DNA of 64,000 bases. Source: CAZIKB01 sp964539665. Its GTDB lineage: Bacteria; Zhuqueibacterota; Zhuqueibacteria; Oceanimicrobiales; Oceanimicrobiaceae. Both the position numbers and the translations under genes were made by a program. The notes under the pieces were generated by a model. It did no database searches. It was not told the origin of the DNA and saw only the letters and a list, made by a program, of their open reading frames with translations. The stretch spans positions 1 to 64,000 of the forward strand of contig CAZIKB010000002.1 in assembly GCA_964539665.1 (NCBI GenBank), in the 5' to 3' direction. This document shows positions 1 to 7,899 of the stretch, in pieces; position 1 is the first letter of the stretch; each line of letters begins with the position of its first letter.

Positions 1-1356
1 AAAAGCAGGATCGGTTTCATCGGGTTTTTTCTCTTCCGCAAAGCTGTAGGAGAGAGTGTAATCGACGTCAAACATTCCTAAATTGTGCTGTCCGCCACCA
101 GCTAAGTTGAGGATATTCTGGGTCTCAAGGCGGTCTTTAAGTTCGCGTTCGAGGGCTGCTTCTTTAATATGTGTCGCGTCCTGGAAATCACCCTTACCCG
201 GACGAATACGAAATCGACGCCGCTGTTCATTATCATCACGACGATTGTACATCGCACGTAAGAAGAGCTGATGCTCATCGCTTGGACGAAAGTCAAGATT
301 TCCAGTAATTCCCCAACGGTCACGCTTAACAATGTAATCCCGAAGCTGCAGGTCCTGCAGAGCCCAGGCAATCTTAGTGCCGTTGACATCCTCCTCGCTT
401 CCCCATTCCATTTCATTATTATCTGAGCCTCGATTACTTTGGTAGTAGTTTCCACTCAGGGTTATGCCGATATTTTTTTTCGCACCGAAACGGTCAGCGA
501 AGACAAAATCGCCCTGGTACATGGGCTTTCCCATCAAATCACTGTAGCCACTGCCGCCTGATAGCCGGAAAATTCGTCGGTCAGAATCGAATGCACTTCT
601 CGTTATCATGTTTACCGAGCCACCAATCGCATCAGCATCCTGGTCCGGTGTGTTCGTTTTAGTCACCTCGATTGAGGCGATCTGGCTGGTTGATATTGCA
701 TCTAACCCGACAAAGCGTTCTTCACCTTCAGGAGATCCAATTCTTTGACCATTGATCGAAACAGAGTTAAGGCGTGCTTCGGTCCCACGTACGAGCACAT
801 ACCGGCCTTCTCCTTGATCTCGAGTTATTGAGACCGAGGGAATACGTTGCAGTACTTCAGCGGTGTTCAGATCCGGAAAACGCTGCATTTGTTCTGCTGC
901 AATTACGTTTTTGATATTGGCAGCGGCTCTTTGTTGGCTGAGCGCTTTCATCTGTCCTTCCCTCAATCCATGGACCACGACTTCTCCAATATCTATTGCA
1001 CGAGCCGTTAAGGCTACATCGTACTCCACGGCGCTTGCGTCAACATTAATCTGAATGTTTGTGGAATACTCGTCGTATCCGATGTAGTTCACTACGAGAA
1101 CATAAGAACCAGTAGCTACATTGGTAATACGGTAATTGCCATTGCGATCACTCGCCGCACCAAGTGAGGTACCTTGAAGCATGACATTCGCACCAGGGAG
1201 GTAATCTCCTGTGTTGGAATCAGTTATCCTTCCGTTGATTTGGCCTTTAGTTTGTGCCTGCATAACGTGGACTGGAAGGATCAGATTGACTAATATGAAG
1301 ATGCTTACAGTGATGCAGACATGCAACTTCGTTGATCGTAAACTTATCGTATTCAT
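1..1356 (-). CDS. TonB-dependent outer-membrane receptor, N-terminal part (cut by left edge)
   Basis: The frame is open from an ATG at 1356 (GAGGAG ribosome site just upstream) to the window edge, giving 452 residues without a stop. A signal peptide (about residues 1-35) is followed by a carboxypeptidase-regulatory-like beta domain (about 38-125, beginning GQINGRITDSNTGDYLPGAN) and a TonB plug domain (about 150-270, with VLQRIPSVSITRD and VLVRGTEARLNSVSINGQR). The first barrel strands follow. This is the SusC/colicin-receptor type of TonB-dependent transporter, which takes up large ligands across the outer membrane. The missing C-terminal barrel lies beyond the left edge. The ligand cannot be read from sequence. 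The neighbouring repressor and ABC operon suggest a sugar or organophosphate, which is inference. Confidence 0.9.
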   Translation of the reverse strand, partial: MNTISLRSTKLHVCITVSIFILVNLILPVHVMQAQTKGQINGRITDSNTGDYLPGANVMLQGTSLGAASDRNGNYRITNVATGSYVLVVNYIGYDEYSTNIQINVDASAVEYDVALTARAIDIGEVVVHGLREGQMKALSQQRAAANIKNVIAAEQMQRFPDLNTAEVLQRIPSVSITRDQGEGRYVLVRGTEARLNSVSINGQRIGSPEGEERFVGLDAISTSQIASIEVTKTNTPDQDADAIGGSVNMITRSAFDSDRRIFRLSGGSGYSDLMGKPMYQGDFVFADRFGAKKNIGITLSGNYYQSNRGSDNNEMEWGSEEDVNGTKIAWALQDLQLRDYIVKRDRWGITGNLDFRPSDEHQLFLRAMYNRRDDNEQRRRFRIRPGKGDFQDATHIKEAALERELKDRLETQNILNLAGGGQHNLGMFDVDYTLSYSFAEEKKPDETDPAF

Positions 1357-1625
1357 TACTCCTCTCCAAATTAATTACACATAAAAAGTTAATTAATACC
1401 TGAATTATCAAAACACATAGCTCAATTTGTTGATATCTAATACTAATTATAATTCTATGTGTCTATAAAATTTAGGTTAAAAAATTTAAAGATATTTTAT
1501 CTTTATCACCTCCTTATTGATTATTTTTCAAAAAAACAGCTAATTCTTTTGCATAAATTTTCATCTCATTCATACCAGTTTCAGATTTAAGTTTCTATTA
1601 AAATTAAATTCTTTATATTGGAAAA
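1357..1625. other. AT-rich gap between receptor and ROK gene
   Basis: This 269-base stretch holds the promoter and leader of the receptor gene on the minus strand and the 3' end of the ROK transcript. A short A/T stem (AAAGATA at 1488-1494, TATCTTT at 1498-1504) is the only hairpin seen. It is too weak to call a terminator. No coding signal is visible. Confidence 0.4.
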
Positions 1626-2837
1626 TTATTTTGTAATCTTATATCCGCTAAATATTTCTCGCACAACCAAGGTTATTGCTCCAATGAGACTGGAGCGTTC
1701 TTTTAAGGCAGACGGAATAATATGAGTATTTTTGATTATATTAAAAAAAACTCTACTTTTTATTTCGCTTATTATTTCCGGATATATGATATCCCATGCT
1801 TGAGTAATAGCGCCACCCAAAACAATAGTTTTAGGATCAATTGCCTTAATTATATTTGATATTCCAATTCCCAAATATCGTCCGGTTTCACGAAGTACAG
1901 TTATAGCGAATTCATCCCCCGAATTAGCCGAGTTTACCAGATTTCTAAACTCACCATTTATATTTTTTTGAAATTTTCGTCCTTTTAACTTGAAATACCT
2001 TTGAACTGTTGCCATGTTTGAGGTATAAACCTCCCAGCAGCCTCGGTTGCCGCAGATACAAAGTTCTCCATTAAAATCGATGGCCATATGGCCAAATTGT
2101 CCCGCACCGTCAAACGAACCTTGAACAAGCTGATTATTAAAAATAACACCTGTACCAATTCCTTCAGTAATAAATACAAAACTGGATTTACCAATGAATT
2201 CATTACCGAACCACTGCTCAGCCAAAGCTGACGAATTAGCCTCGTTTTCAATAATAATTCTACCAATGCCATAAATTGATTCTATTTCATGAATTATTTT
2301 ATCGATATTCAGGTTTCGCCATTCAAGATCAGGGGCGATTAAAACCATACCTTTTTTGGTGTCAACAATTCCTGGGATGCTTACTCCAACATTCTCCAAA
2401 TTGCTAATATTTAAATTGTTCTTTAAATTAATAAGTTCGATTAAACAATTCTGAATAAAACTCTCGGGATTCTCTTTTTCAGTTTTGATAGTTTTTTTTT
2501 GAATAATATTGGCTTCAATATCGCTGATTGCAAAGTAGGTCAAATCGGTGTCAAAATCAATAGCCCCAATGAAATATTCAGATTTATTTAAGCTTAAAAG
2601 AATCGGTTTTCTACCACCTGTGGACTCACCAATAGTGGTCTCACAAACGAGGTTTTCTTCTAATAAATCAGAAACAATACTGGATACCGTACTTCTATTT
2701 AATTTGCTTATTTTCGCCAGTTCTATTCTCGAAATCAGATGATTTTCTCTAATTAAATTCAGTATGGCCGCTCTGTTAACATTTCTAACAATTTTCTGAT
2801 TTCCTCTAATCAAATTATTAACGTCACTCTTTAGCAT
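1626..2837 (-). CDS. ROK-family transcriptional repressor (XylR/NagC type)
   Basis: A 403-residue protein with an N-terminal winged helix (about residues 15-65, ISRIELAKISKLNRSTVSSI) and a C-terminal ROK sugar-kinase fold. The ROK zinc motif is intact as CICGNRGCWE (about 260-270), and the signature GIGTGVIFNNQLVQGSFDGA precedes it. The catalytic position of ROK kinases (usually NDA) reads NEA, and the N-terminal phosphate-binding motif is degenerate, so this is a sugar-responsive repressor rather than a kinase. The ATG at 2837 is preferred because GTGAGG lies 8-9 bases upstream; a GTG at 2852 would add five residues. An inverted repeat resembling XylR operators lies 35 bases upstream, so autoregulation is likely. 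Possible targets are the adjacent receptor and ABC operon. Confidence 0.88.
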   Translation of the reverse strand: MLKSDVNNLIRGNQKIVRNVNRAAILNLIRENHLISRIELAKISKLNRSTVSSIVSDLLEENLVCETTIGESTGGRKPILLSLNKSEYFIGAIDFDTDLTYFAISDIEANIIQKKTIKTEKENPESFIQNCLIELINLKNNLNISNLENVGVSIPGIVDTKKGMVLIAPDLEWRNLNIDKIIHEIESIYGIGRIIIENEANSSALAEQWFGNEFIGKSSFVFITEGIGTGVIFNNQLVQGSFDGAGQFGHMAIDFNGELCICGNRGCWEVYTSNMATVQRYFKLKGRKFQKNINGEFRNLVNSANSGDEFAITVLRETGRYLGIGISNIIKAIDPKTIVLGGAITQAWDIIYPEIISEIKSRVFFNIIKNTHIIPSALKERSSLIGAITLVVREIFSGYKITK

Positions 2838-2871
2838 TTCAATCAACCTCACCTGCGGAATACTAAAACCA

Positions 2872-2904
2872 TTACTTTGTTTGTTGCGCCAATCAACAAA
2901 GTAA
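2872..2904. promoter_or_regulatory. Candidate ROK operator (inverted repeat)
   Basis: Arms TTACTTTGTT (2872-2881) and AACAAAGTAA (2895-2904) are perfect 10-base complements separated by 13 bases. The site is 35 bases upstream of the ROK start codon. The TTxxTTTGTT...AACAAAxxAA layout resembles operators of the ROK repressor XylR in Bacillus. The match to XylR sites is from memory; that this protein binds here is inference. Confidence 0.6.
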
Positions 2905-3061
2905 CCTAAAAAAAAAGCTAATATTTACATAGCAATTATTCATTTCTTATTTGTTAAAGAGATATGAAGAAAGGATTATATATTTTAAAATTCTGTAAAA
3001 TTTAAAAATATAATTTATTAATGTCAAGTTCTTTTGCACCTTTTTGCAAAATACATTCTTT
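2905..3061. other. AT-rich gap upstream of ROK gene, with TTTTGCAAAA palindrome
   Basis: Together with the operator this is the intergenic region between the ROK gene and the end of the dehydrogenase operon. It contains a TTTTGCAAAA palindrome (3042-3051) like those upstream of the phosphodiesterase gene at 12933. No gene is seen. Confidence 0.35.
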
Positions 3062-4441
3062 TCAATCAAGCACACCACTCTCTTCTAAAACATCCTGACT
3101 GAAGGATTCCAATACACCAAGGTCAGCAGCAAAATCGAGGATGGTATAACGACTGCGAATGTCCCTGGCATGAAGAAATGCATGGCCCAACTCATGAGCA
3201 CTGATGCCAAGCTCTCGAACCGTGGTTGGAGCTCCAGCTTGCACAAGAATTTTCTTAATCCTGGCTGAAGGAATAAGACATGGAGTGAGTTCTTTCCAGA
3301 TGGTTTGCCAATTTTCTAAAATGAAAGTCCATTCCCTTTCTATTTTTGAAAGAGGCAGATATTTTTTTCTTGCCTCTGTGACTACCTTTTTTGCAAGAGA
3401 ACCATGGATTTTCTGAAGTTTCCTGCTCTGAGTTTCCCAATTTGGATATTGCTTGCGCAACCTGGTCATATTGATGTTTTCCGGCTCAAGTTGCCGAATT
3501 TTTTCGTACAGCGTTGAAGTTACAAGAGTAGCCACACCCACCTGAGCGCCGTGTAATCTTTTTTCTCTTCCATACCGATGGGCGGTCATATCCCAGTAGT
3601 GAGAAATAAGATGTTCACCGCCAGACGCAGGGGCAGATGAACCGGCGATGACCATGGAAAATCCTGAAAAAATCAGAGCTTCAGTTAATATTCGAATGGC
3701 CGCCCTTTCACCGCTTCCAATCGCCATCGCATGAGTCCTGCAGGTGTGTTCAGCTTCCTGCACAATGTGTAATGGAAATCCACAGTAATACTCACCTTTG
3801 ATCAGGTGGGAGAGCTTCCAATCAGCATTAGCCACAGGCTTGGAGAGCATATCGCCGAGACCGGCTTGCACCATATCTTCGGGCGCTGTAGCGAGGATCT
3901 GCAGGTCGGCAACCACCCCAACCGGGGCATGTGCTGGCATCGTACGTTTGATACCTTTGCTCATGATCGCGGCAATGTTCGAAGTATAGCCATTCATGGA
4001 AGGCGCTGTTGGAACAACAATATATGGACGGCCAGATTGATAACTGGCCAGCTTAACTAAATCATTAATGCTGCCGGCTCCTACAGCAATCAGGAAATCA
4101 ATTCCCGGGCATATAGCATTCCGCACCAGATGAACATTCTTATCATCTGCTGTCACTTGCTTATTTCGACCTGCCTGTAAACATAAAACTTCAACAGAAT
4201 ATTCCGCTGTTTCGAGATTCTTGGCAACGCGCTCCCCCGCTACACGCCACGTGACCTGGTCGGCAACCAGAAGCACTCGCTTTCCGGGCAGACATTGCTT
4301 GCAGCAAGAGGCGATTTCCCCGAGTGCATTTTCAGCGATTATGACTTCCTTTGTACAAATGGCATGTTTTACGCCACAGGTACATGGAATGGTTTTTCCG
4401 AGGAGGTTTTCGATTGAATATTTATAGTTTATGTGCTGCAT
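3062..4441 (-). CDS. egsA: sn-glycerol-1-phosphate dehydrogenase family (AraM/EgsA-like)
   Basis: An iron/zinc-type alcohol dehydrogenase of the glycerol-1-phosphate dehydrogenase family, which interconverts DHAP and sn-glycerol-1-phosphate with NAD(P)H. Hallmarks are the N-terminal CTCGVKH typical of AraM proteins, the nucleotide-binding GAGSINDLVK, PTAPSMNGYTSN, the metal-binding Asp in GLGDMLSKP, and His residues in GGEHLISHYWD and RLHGAQVG. About 459 residues is long for the family; the C-terminal 100 residues are helical and less familiar. ATG 4441 is chosen; an ATG at 4471 would overlap the upstream permease gene and absorb its GGAGG ribosome site, although the spacing from that site to 4441 is rather long (15). 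It is the last gene of an ABC-importer operon, which suggests catabolism of imported glycerol phosphate rather than lipid synthesis; this is inference. Confidence 0.82.
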   Translation of the reverse strand: MQHINYKYSIENLLGKTIPCTCGVKHAICTKEVIIAENALGEIASCCKQCLPGKRVLLVADQVTWRVAGERVAKNLETAEYSVEVLCLQAGRNKQVTADDKNVHLVRNAICPGIDFLIAVGAGSINDLVKLASYQSGRPYIVVPTAPSMNGYTSNIAAIMSKGIKRTMPAHAPVGVVADLQILATAPEDMVQAGLGDMLSKPVANADWKLSHLIKGEYYCGFPLHIVQEAEHTCRTHAMAIGSGERAAIRILTEALIFSGFSMVIAGSSAPASGGEHLISHYWDMTAHRYGREKRLHGAQVGVATLVTSTLYEKIRQLEPENINMTRLRKQYPNWETQSRKLQKIHGSLAKKVVTEARKKYLPLSKIEREWTFILENWQTIWKELTPCLIPSARIKKILVQAGAPTTVRELGISAHELGHAFLHARDIRSRYTILDFAADLGVLESFSQDVLEESGVLD

Positions 4442-4448
4442 ACTGATC

Positions 4449-5279
4449 TTACTTTTCCTCCTGCAAAGCAAATCCTTTCACAAAACTCTTCTGGAGCATT
4501 ATCAGTAAAACTAACGGCGGGAGAAGCGCCAGGATTGTTCCAGCCATGATCACATTCCATTCAGCAGCCTGGGCCTCACTCGCGAGCAGCATCTTAATTC
4601 CAATCTGAACCACTCGCATTTCTTTAGAATTGGTAACCACCAATGGCCAGAGATATTGATTCCACATGTAGATGAATTCTATCAGGAAAAGTGCTGTGAT
4701 ATTTGTACGGGCAAGCGGCATTAAAATCCTGCTAAGAAATTGCATCGGTCCGGCGCCATCGATGCGAGCCGCGTCAGCAAGGGAATCTGGCACAGTAAGA
4801 AAAAACTGCCGAAAGAGAAGTGTGCCGGTTGCGCTGGCAAAAAAAGGGATGGTCAAAGCATAATAGCTATCCACCCAATTGAAATCCTGCATCAGTTCAA
4901 ATGTCGGCACAATACGCACCGGCAGTGGCAGCATGTGGGTTATGAGAACCAGCACAAAACAAAAACCTTGTCCACGAAATCTTCCAAAATAAGTAAAAGC
5001 AAAAGCCGCCAGTAGCGAGAGGATTATTTTCCCAAAAGCTACTGCCGTCGATACAATGAAACTGTTCAAAAGCAAGCGTCCCATATTGACTTGCTGCCAG
5101 GCCGCGATATAATTTTCAGCAATATGTTTGCCTGGTAACAACTTGGGAGGATAAGCAAATACGTCCTGAAAACTTTGCGTGCTCACGATCAGCGCATATA
5201 TTACCGGCGATGCGATCACCAAAATCGAAATGATAAGCAAAAAATGTGTTAACAGTTTTATATGATGTCTTTGCTTCAT
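4449..5279 (-). CDS. Carbohydrate ABC transporter permease (MalG/UgpE type)
   Basis: A 276-residue inner-membrane protein with about six hydrophobic helices and the permease EAA loop (DAARIDGAGPMQFLSRILMP, roughly residues 175-195) that docks the ATPase. It belongs to the CUT1 group, which carries oligosaccharides and glycerol-3-phosphate. AAGGAA precedes the ATG, and the gene lies 12 bases after its partner permease. No ATPase gene is in the operon. Confidence 0.9.
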   Translation of the reverse strand: MKQRHHIKLLTHFLLIISILVIASPVIYALIVSTQSFQDVFAYPPKLLPGKHIAENYIAAWQQVNMGRLLLNSFIVSTAVAFGKIILSLLAAFAFTYFGRFRGQGFCFVLVLITHMLPLPVRIVPTFELMQDFNWVDSYYALTIPFFASATGTLLFRQFFLTVPDSLADAARIDGAGPMQFLSRILMPLARTNITALFLIEFIYMWNQYLWPLVVTNSKEMRVVQIGIKMLLASEAQAAEWNVIMAGTILALLPPLVLLIMLQKSFVKGFALQEEK

Positions 5280-5291
5280 GAATATTCCTTA

Positions 5292-6173
5292 TCAGCGATA
5301 GAACACCCAGCGTCTGGCAAAACGAAATTGAAAAAGAGTTAAGAAAGCCACAAAAACAAACAGTACAATAGACTGGGCAGAAGCATAGCCCGTTCTTAAA
5401 TTCACAAAACCCTCTCTATAAAGTTTATACACCAAAACTTCCGTAGCATTACCTGGACCACCCTGGGTCATTACATCGATCAGGCCAAAAACTTCAAAAA
5501 AGCCATAAAGGGAATTCATGATAAACAAGAAAAACGTGACAGGAGAAAGGAGAGGAAAAATGACTTGCCGGAAACGGGTAAAAGAACCAGCCCCATCTAT
5601 CCGCGCCGCCTCCAGAATTTCCCTCTGAATATTCTGCAGACCAGCCAGAAAAAAGATAATGTTATAACCGAGCATTTTCCAGGTAGCCGCACCAATGACC
5701 ACCCTGAGCGCCCATTCACCATTAGTCATCCAGTTTGGCGCTGAACCTGTCACAAGATCAATGAAATAGGTCATCGCACCAGTAGATGGATCAAAAAGCA
5801 AAGCCCAAATAGTTCCGGCAATAGCTGGAGAAAGAGCATAGGGCCAGAAAAGCGCCGTACGATATAATCCAATTCCTTTTATCGACTGATTGGCCAACAT
5901 GGCGATGCCGAGCGAGACAGTCAGGCCGACTGCCACCAATGATACTGTAAAAATAATGGTTCTAAACAGGCTGTTCAAGTAGTCAGGATTAGCGAATAGA
6001 TTGATGAAGTTGGCAAGACCCACATAAATCATACGATCACCAAAAGGCGAAATTCGAAATAAACTCAGGTAGATAGATTGGATTGAGGGAATGATTAAAA
6101 ACAGGATAACGGTAATCAGTGAAGGGGCTAACAGCAAATATGGCAGTTGCTTTTGCGGAAATTTAGTCTGCAT
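5292..6173 (-). CDS. Carbohydrate ABC transporter permease (MalF/UgpA type)
   Basis: A 293-residue permease, partner of the downstream MalG-type protein. The EAA loop reads EAARIDGAGSFTRFRQVIFP, and the C-terminal region has TQGGPGNATEVLVYKLYREG, the usual MalF/UgpA signature. Six membrane helices are apparent. It starts 47 bases after the solute-binding protein gene; GGGAAATC precedes the ATG. Confidence 0.9.
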   Translation of the reverse strand: MQTKFPQKQLPYLLLAPSLITVILFLIIPSIQSIYLSLFRISPFGDRMIYVGLANFINLFANPDYLNSLFRTIIFTVSLVAVGLTVSLGIAMLANQSIKGIGLYRTALFWPYALSPAIAGTIWALLFDPSTGAMTYFIDLVTGSAPNWMTNGEWALRVVIGAATWKMLGYNIIFFLAGLQNIQREILEAARIDGAGSFTRFRQVIFPLLSPVTFFLFIMNSLYGFFEVFGLIDVMTQGGPGNATEVLVYKLYREGFVNLRTGYASAQSIVLFVFVAFLTLFQFRFARRWVFYR

Positions 6174-6220
6174 GATTTCCCAACATTTCGGATAACACGA
6201 CCTCTCCCCTTTTGTAACTA

Positions 6221-7534
6221 TTACTGGTAAAGTTGATTATACTCTATAAGTATTTGGTTGGCCTCTTTAGCCGCTTTATCCAGAGCCTCTTTTGGAGTAA
6301 GCGCTCCCATAAAAGCTTTCTCTAAAGCACTGTTTACAATATCCCTGATTTGCACAAAATTACCAAGCAGGACTCCCCGGGCCTGGGGCGTATTCTTGCC
6401 AGAGAGAATCTGTGACAAAGCCGTTTGGTGATTCGGGTGTGCAGTGAACCAACCCTCACTACGGAGTAGATTGACAGCACTGTTGGTTAAAGGAAAATAG
6501 CCTGTATCTTTGTGCCACTGCATAGACACCCGCGGCTGAATCACCCAGTGCAGGAATTGCCAAACGGCTTCCTGTTCTTTTTGCGAGAGCCCTTTCATCA
6601 CCCAGAGGGTGGCACCACCAATCACAGAATTTCCCTGTTCATATCCGGCTATCCGGGGAAGTTTTGTGGTGCCAACTTCAAACCTGGCTGCTTTTTCAAT
6701 AGAAGCCACTGAAGAGGTTGATTGAATTAGCATGGCAATCTGGCCGGAAAGGAAAGCTTTATTCGCAGAATATTCGCGGCCGCCATAGATAAAGATTTTC
6801 TTGTGCGCCCAATCCACCCAATGTTCCAGGACCTTTACGCCAAAGCCTCTATTAAAAAACACCTCTGTTGCTCTGCCATCCCGCCCATTGGAACGGTTCG
6901 TGTAGTATTGATTGTGCTGAGCATGTGATTGCTCGAATATCCAGGCCGGCCAACCAAAAGACAGCGCATTGGGTGCAACCCCGCTCTCGACAATCTTCTT
7001 CCCTATCTTTTCAATTTCTTTATACGTTTCTGGAGGCTTAGCAGGATTGAGGCCAGCCTTCTTGAAGAGTTGCTTGTTGAAAAATAAAATAGCTGTAGAT
7101 GAGTTAAACGGCATGGAATGAAGTTGACCCTTAACCGAATAATAATTCCGGATTGGAGTAATCACATCCTCCCACTCGATGTCGCCTGATTTAGCCAGCT
7201 CAAAAACCGGAATATATGCTCTGCTATCAAGCATGGTCTGCGTTCCCACTTCATATACCTGGATAATGTGAGGAGGATTGCCGGCCCGGGTAGCGGAAAT
7301 GGCTTTGGTCATTGTTTCCGCATAACTGCCTGTAAATTGTGCTTTTACCTTTATATTATCAGAAGTTTTATTAAACTCATTAACCAGATTATCCACTGCT
7401 TTCAATCGATTCCCACTCATTGCATGCCATAAATTGATCTCAATTTTCTCTTGCGCATGCAGTGGAATCACAAACATAATTAATCCTAAAATCAAGCAGC
7501 TAATTCGCTCAAAAATGATCCTTCCTCCGGTCAT
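6221..7534 (-). CDS. Extracellular solute-binding protein, family 1 (UgpB/MalE-like)
   Basis: About 437 residues with an N-terminal signal peptide ending near LHAQ and a mature start EKIEINLWHAMSGNRLKA, typical of UgpB-like binding proteins. YEVGTQTMLDSRAYIPV and FNSSTAILFFNKQLFKKAGL are family-1 hallmarks. It is the first gene of the operon that continues with two permeases and glycerol-1-phosphate dehydrogenase. ATG 7534 is favoured over ATG 7540 because GGGAG then sits 7 bases upstream. The ligand could be a glycerol phosphate or phosphodiester, judging from the last gene of the operon, but a sugar is equally allowed by the sequence. Confidence 0.88.
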   Translation of the reverse strand: MTGGRIIFERISCLILGLIMFVIPLHAQEKIEINLWHAMSGNRLKAVDNLVNEFNKTSDNIKVKAQFTGSYAETMTKAISATRAGNPPHIIQVYEVGTQTMLDSRAYIPVFELAKSGDIEWEDVITPIRNYYSVKGQLHSMPFNSSTAILFFNKQLFKKAGLNPAKPPETYKEIEKIGKKIVESGVAPNALSFGWPAWIFEQSHAQHNQYYTNRSNGRDGRATEVFFNRGFGVKVLEHWVDWAHKKIFIYGGREYSANKAFLSGQIAMLIQSTSSVASIEKAARFEVGTTKLPRIAGYEQGNSVIGGATLWVMKGLSQKEQEAVWQFLHWVIQPRVSMQWHKDTGYFPLTNSAVNLLRSEGWFTAHPNHQTALSQILSGKNTPQARGVLLGNFVQIRDIVNSALEKAFMGALTPKEALDKAAKEANQILIEYNQLYQ

Positions 7535-7540
7535 TGACAT

Positions 7541-7899
7541 TCTCCCTTAATAATCCATGGAATAGTAACTTTTTCGAATACTACATTGACGGTAAAATAT
7601 TGTCCATCATTATAATTATATAATCCATTTCTATCAAGTATTTTTTATTTTAATCCAGATTCGGAAAAGCGTGTCTAATAGCTGTACGTGTAAATACTGG
7701 TAGGAGATTGCTTCGCCTTCGCGTTTGAGCGAATGGCATCAATATGCTAATGCTGCTATCTAAGTCACAAAATAATTCATAGTCATTCAGTCACTGACAA
7801 CAAGTAACCAGAATTTGACGATTAATTTGAAATCTATTTGCACAGCGTATCAGTGGCAAAATTTTCTTTAAAGAAATAATTGATGGACAATTCTTTGAA
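7541..7899. other. Intergenic region with ABC-operon promoter and a repeat fragment
   Basis: The 359-base gap carries the leader of the ABC operon. It also contains GGAGATTGCTTC (7703-7714) followed by GCCTTCGCG, matching one arm of the palindromic repeat at 48746-48830. No gene is seen. Confidence 0.45.
7703..7723. repeat. Half copy of palindromic intergenic repeat
   Basis: GGAGATTGCTTC here is identical to the inner right arm (48795-48806) of the full element near the second flagellar operon. The matching left arm and the terminal TGTCATTGC are absent, so this is a remnant. Confidence 0.5.

Noticed and set aside
1488..1504. Terminator downstream of the ROK gene
   Set aside because: The stem is seven almost pure A/T pairs with a three-base loop; too weak.
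3062..4471. Glycerol dehydrogenase (GldA) as name for the iron-type dehydrogenase
   Set aside because: The N-terminal CTCGVKH and PTAPSMNGYTSN motifs fit the glycerol-1-phosphate dehydrogenase/AraM group better.
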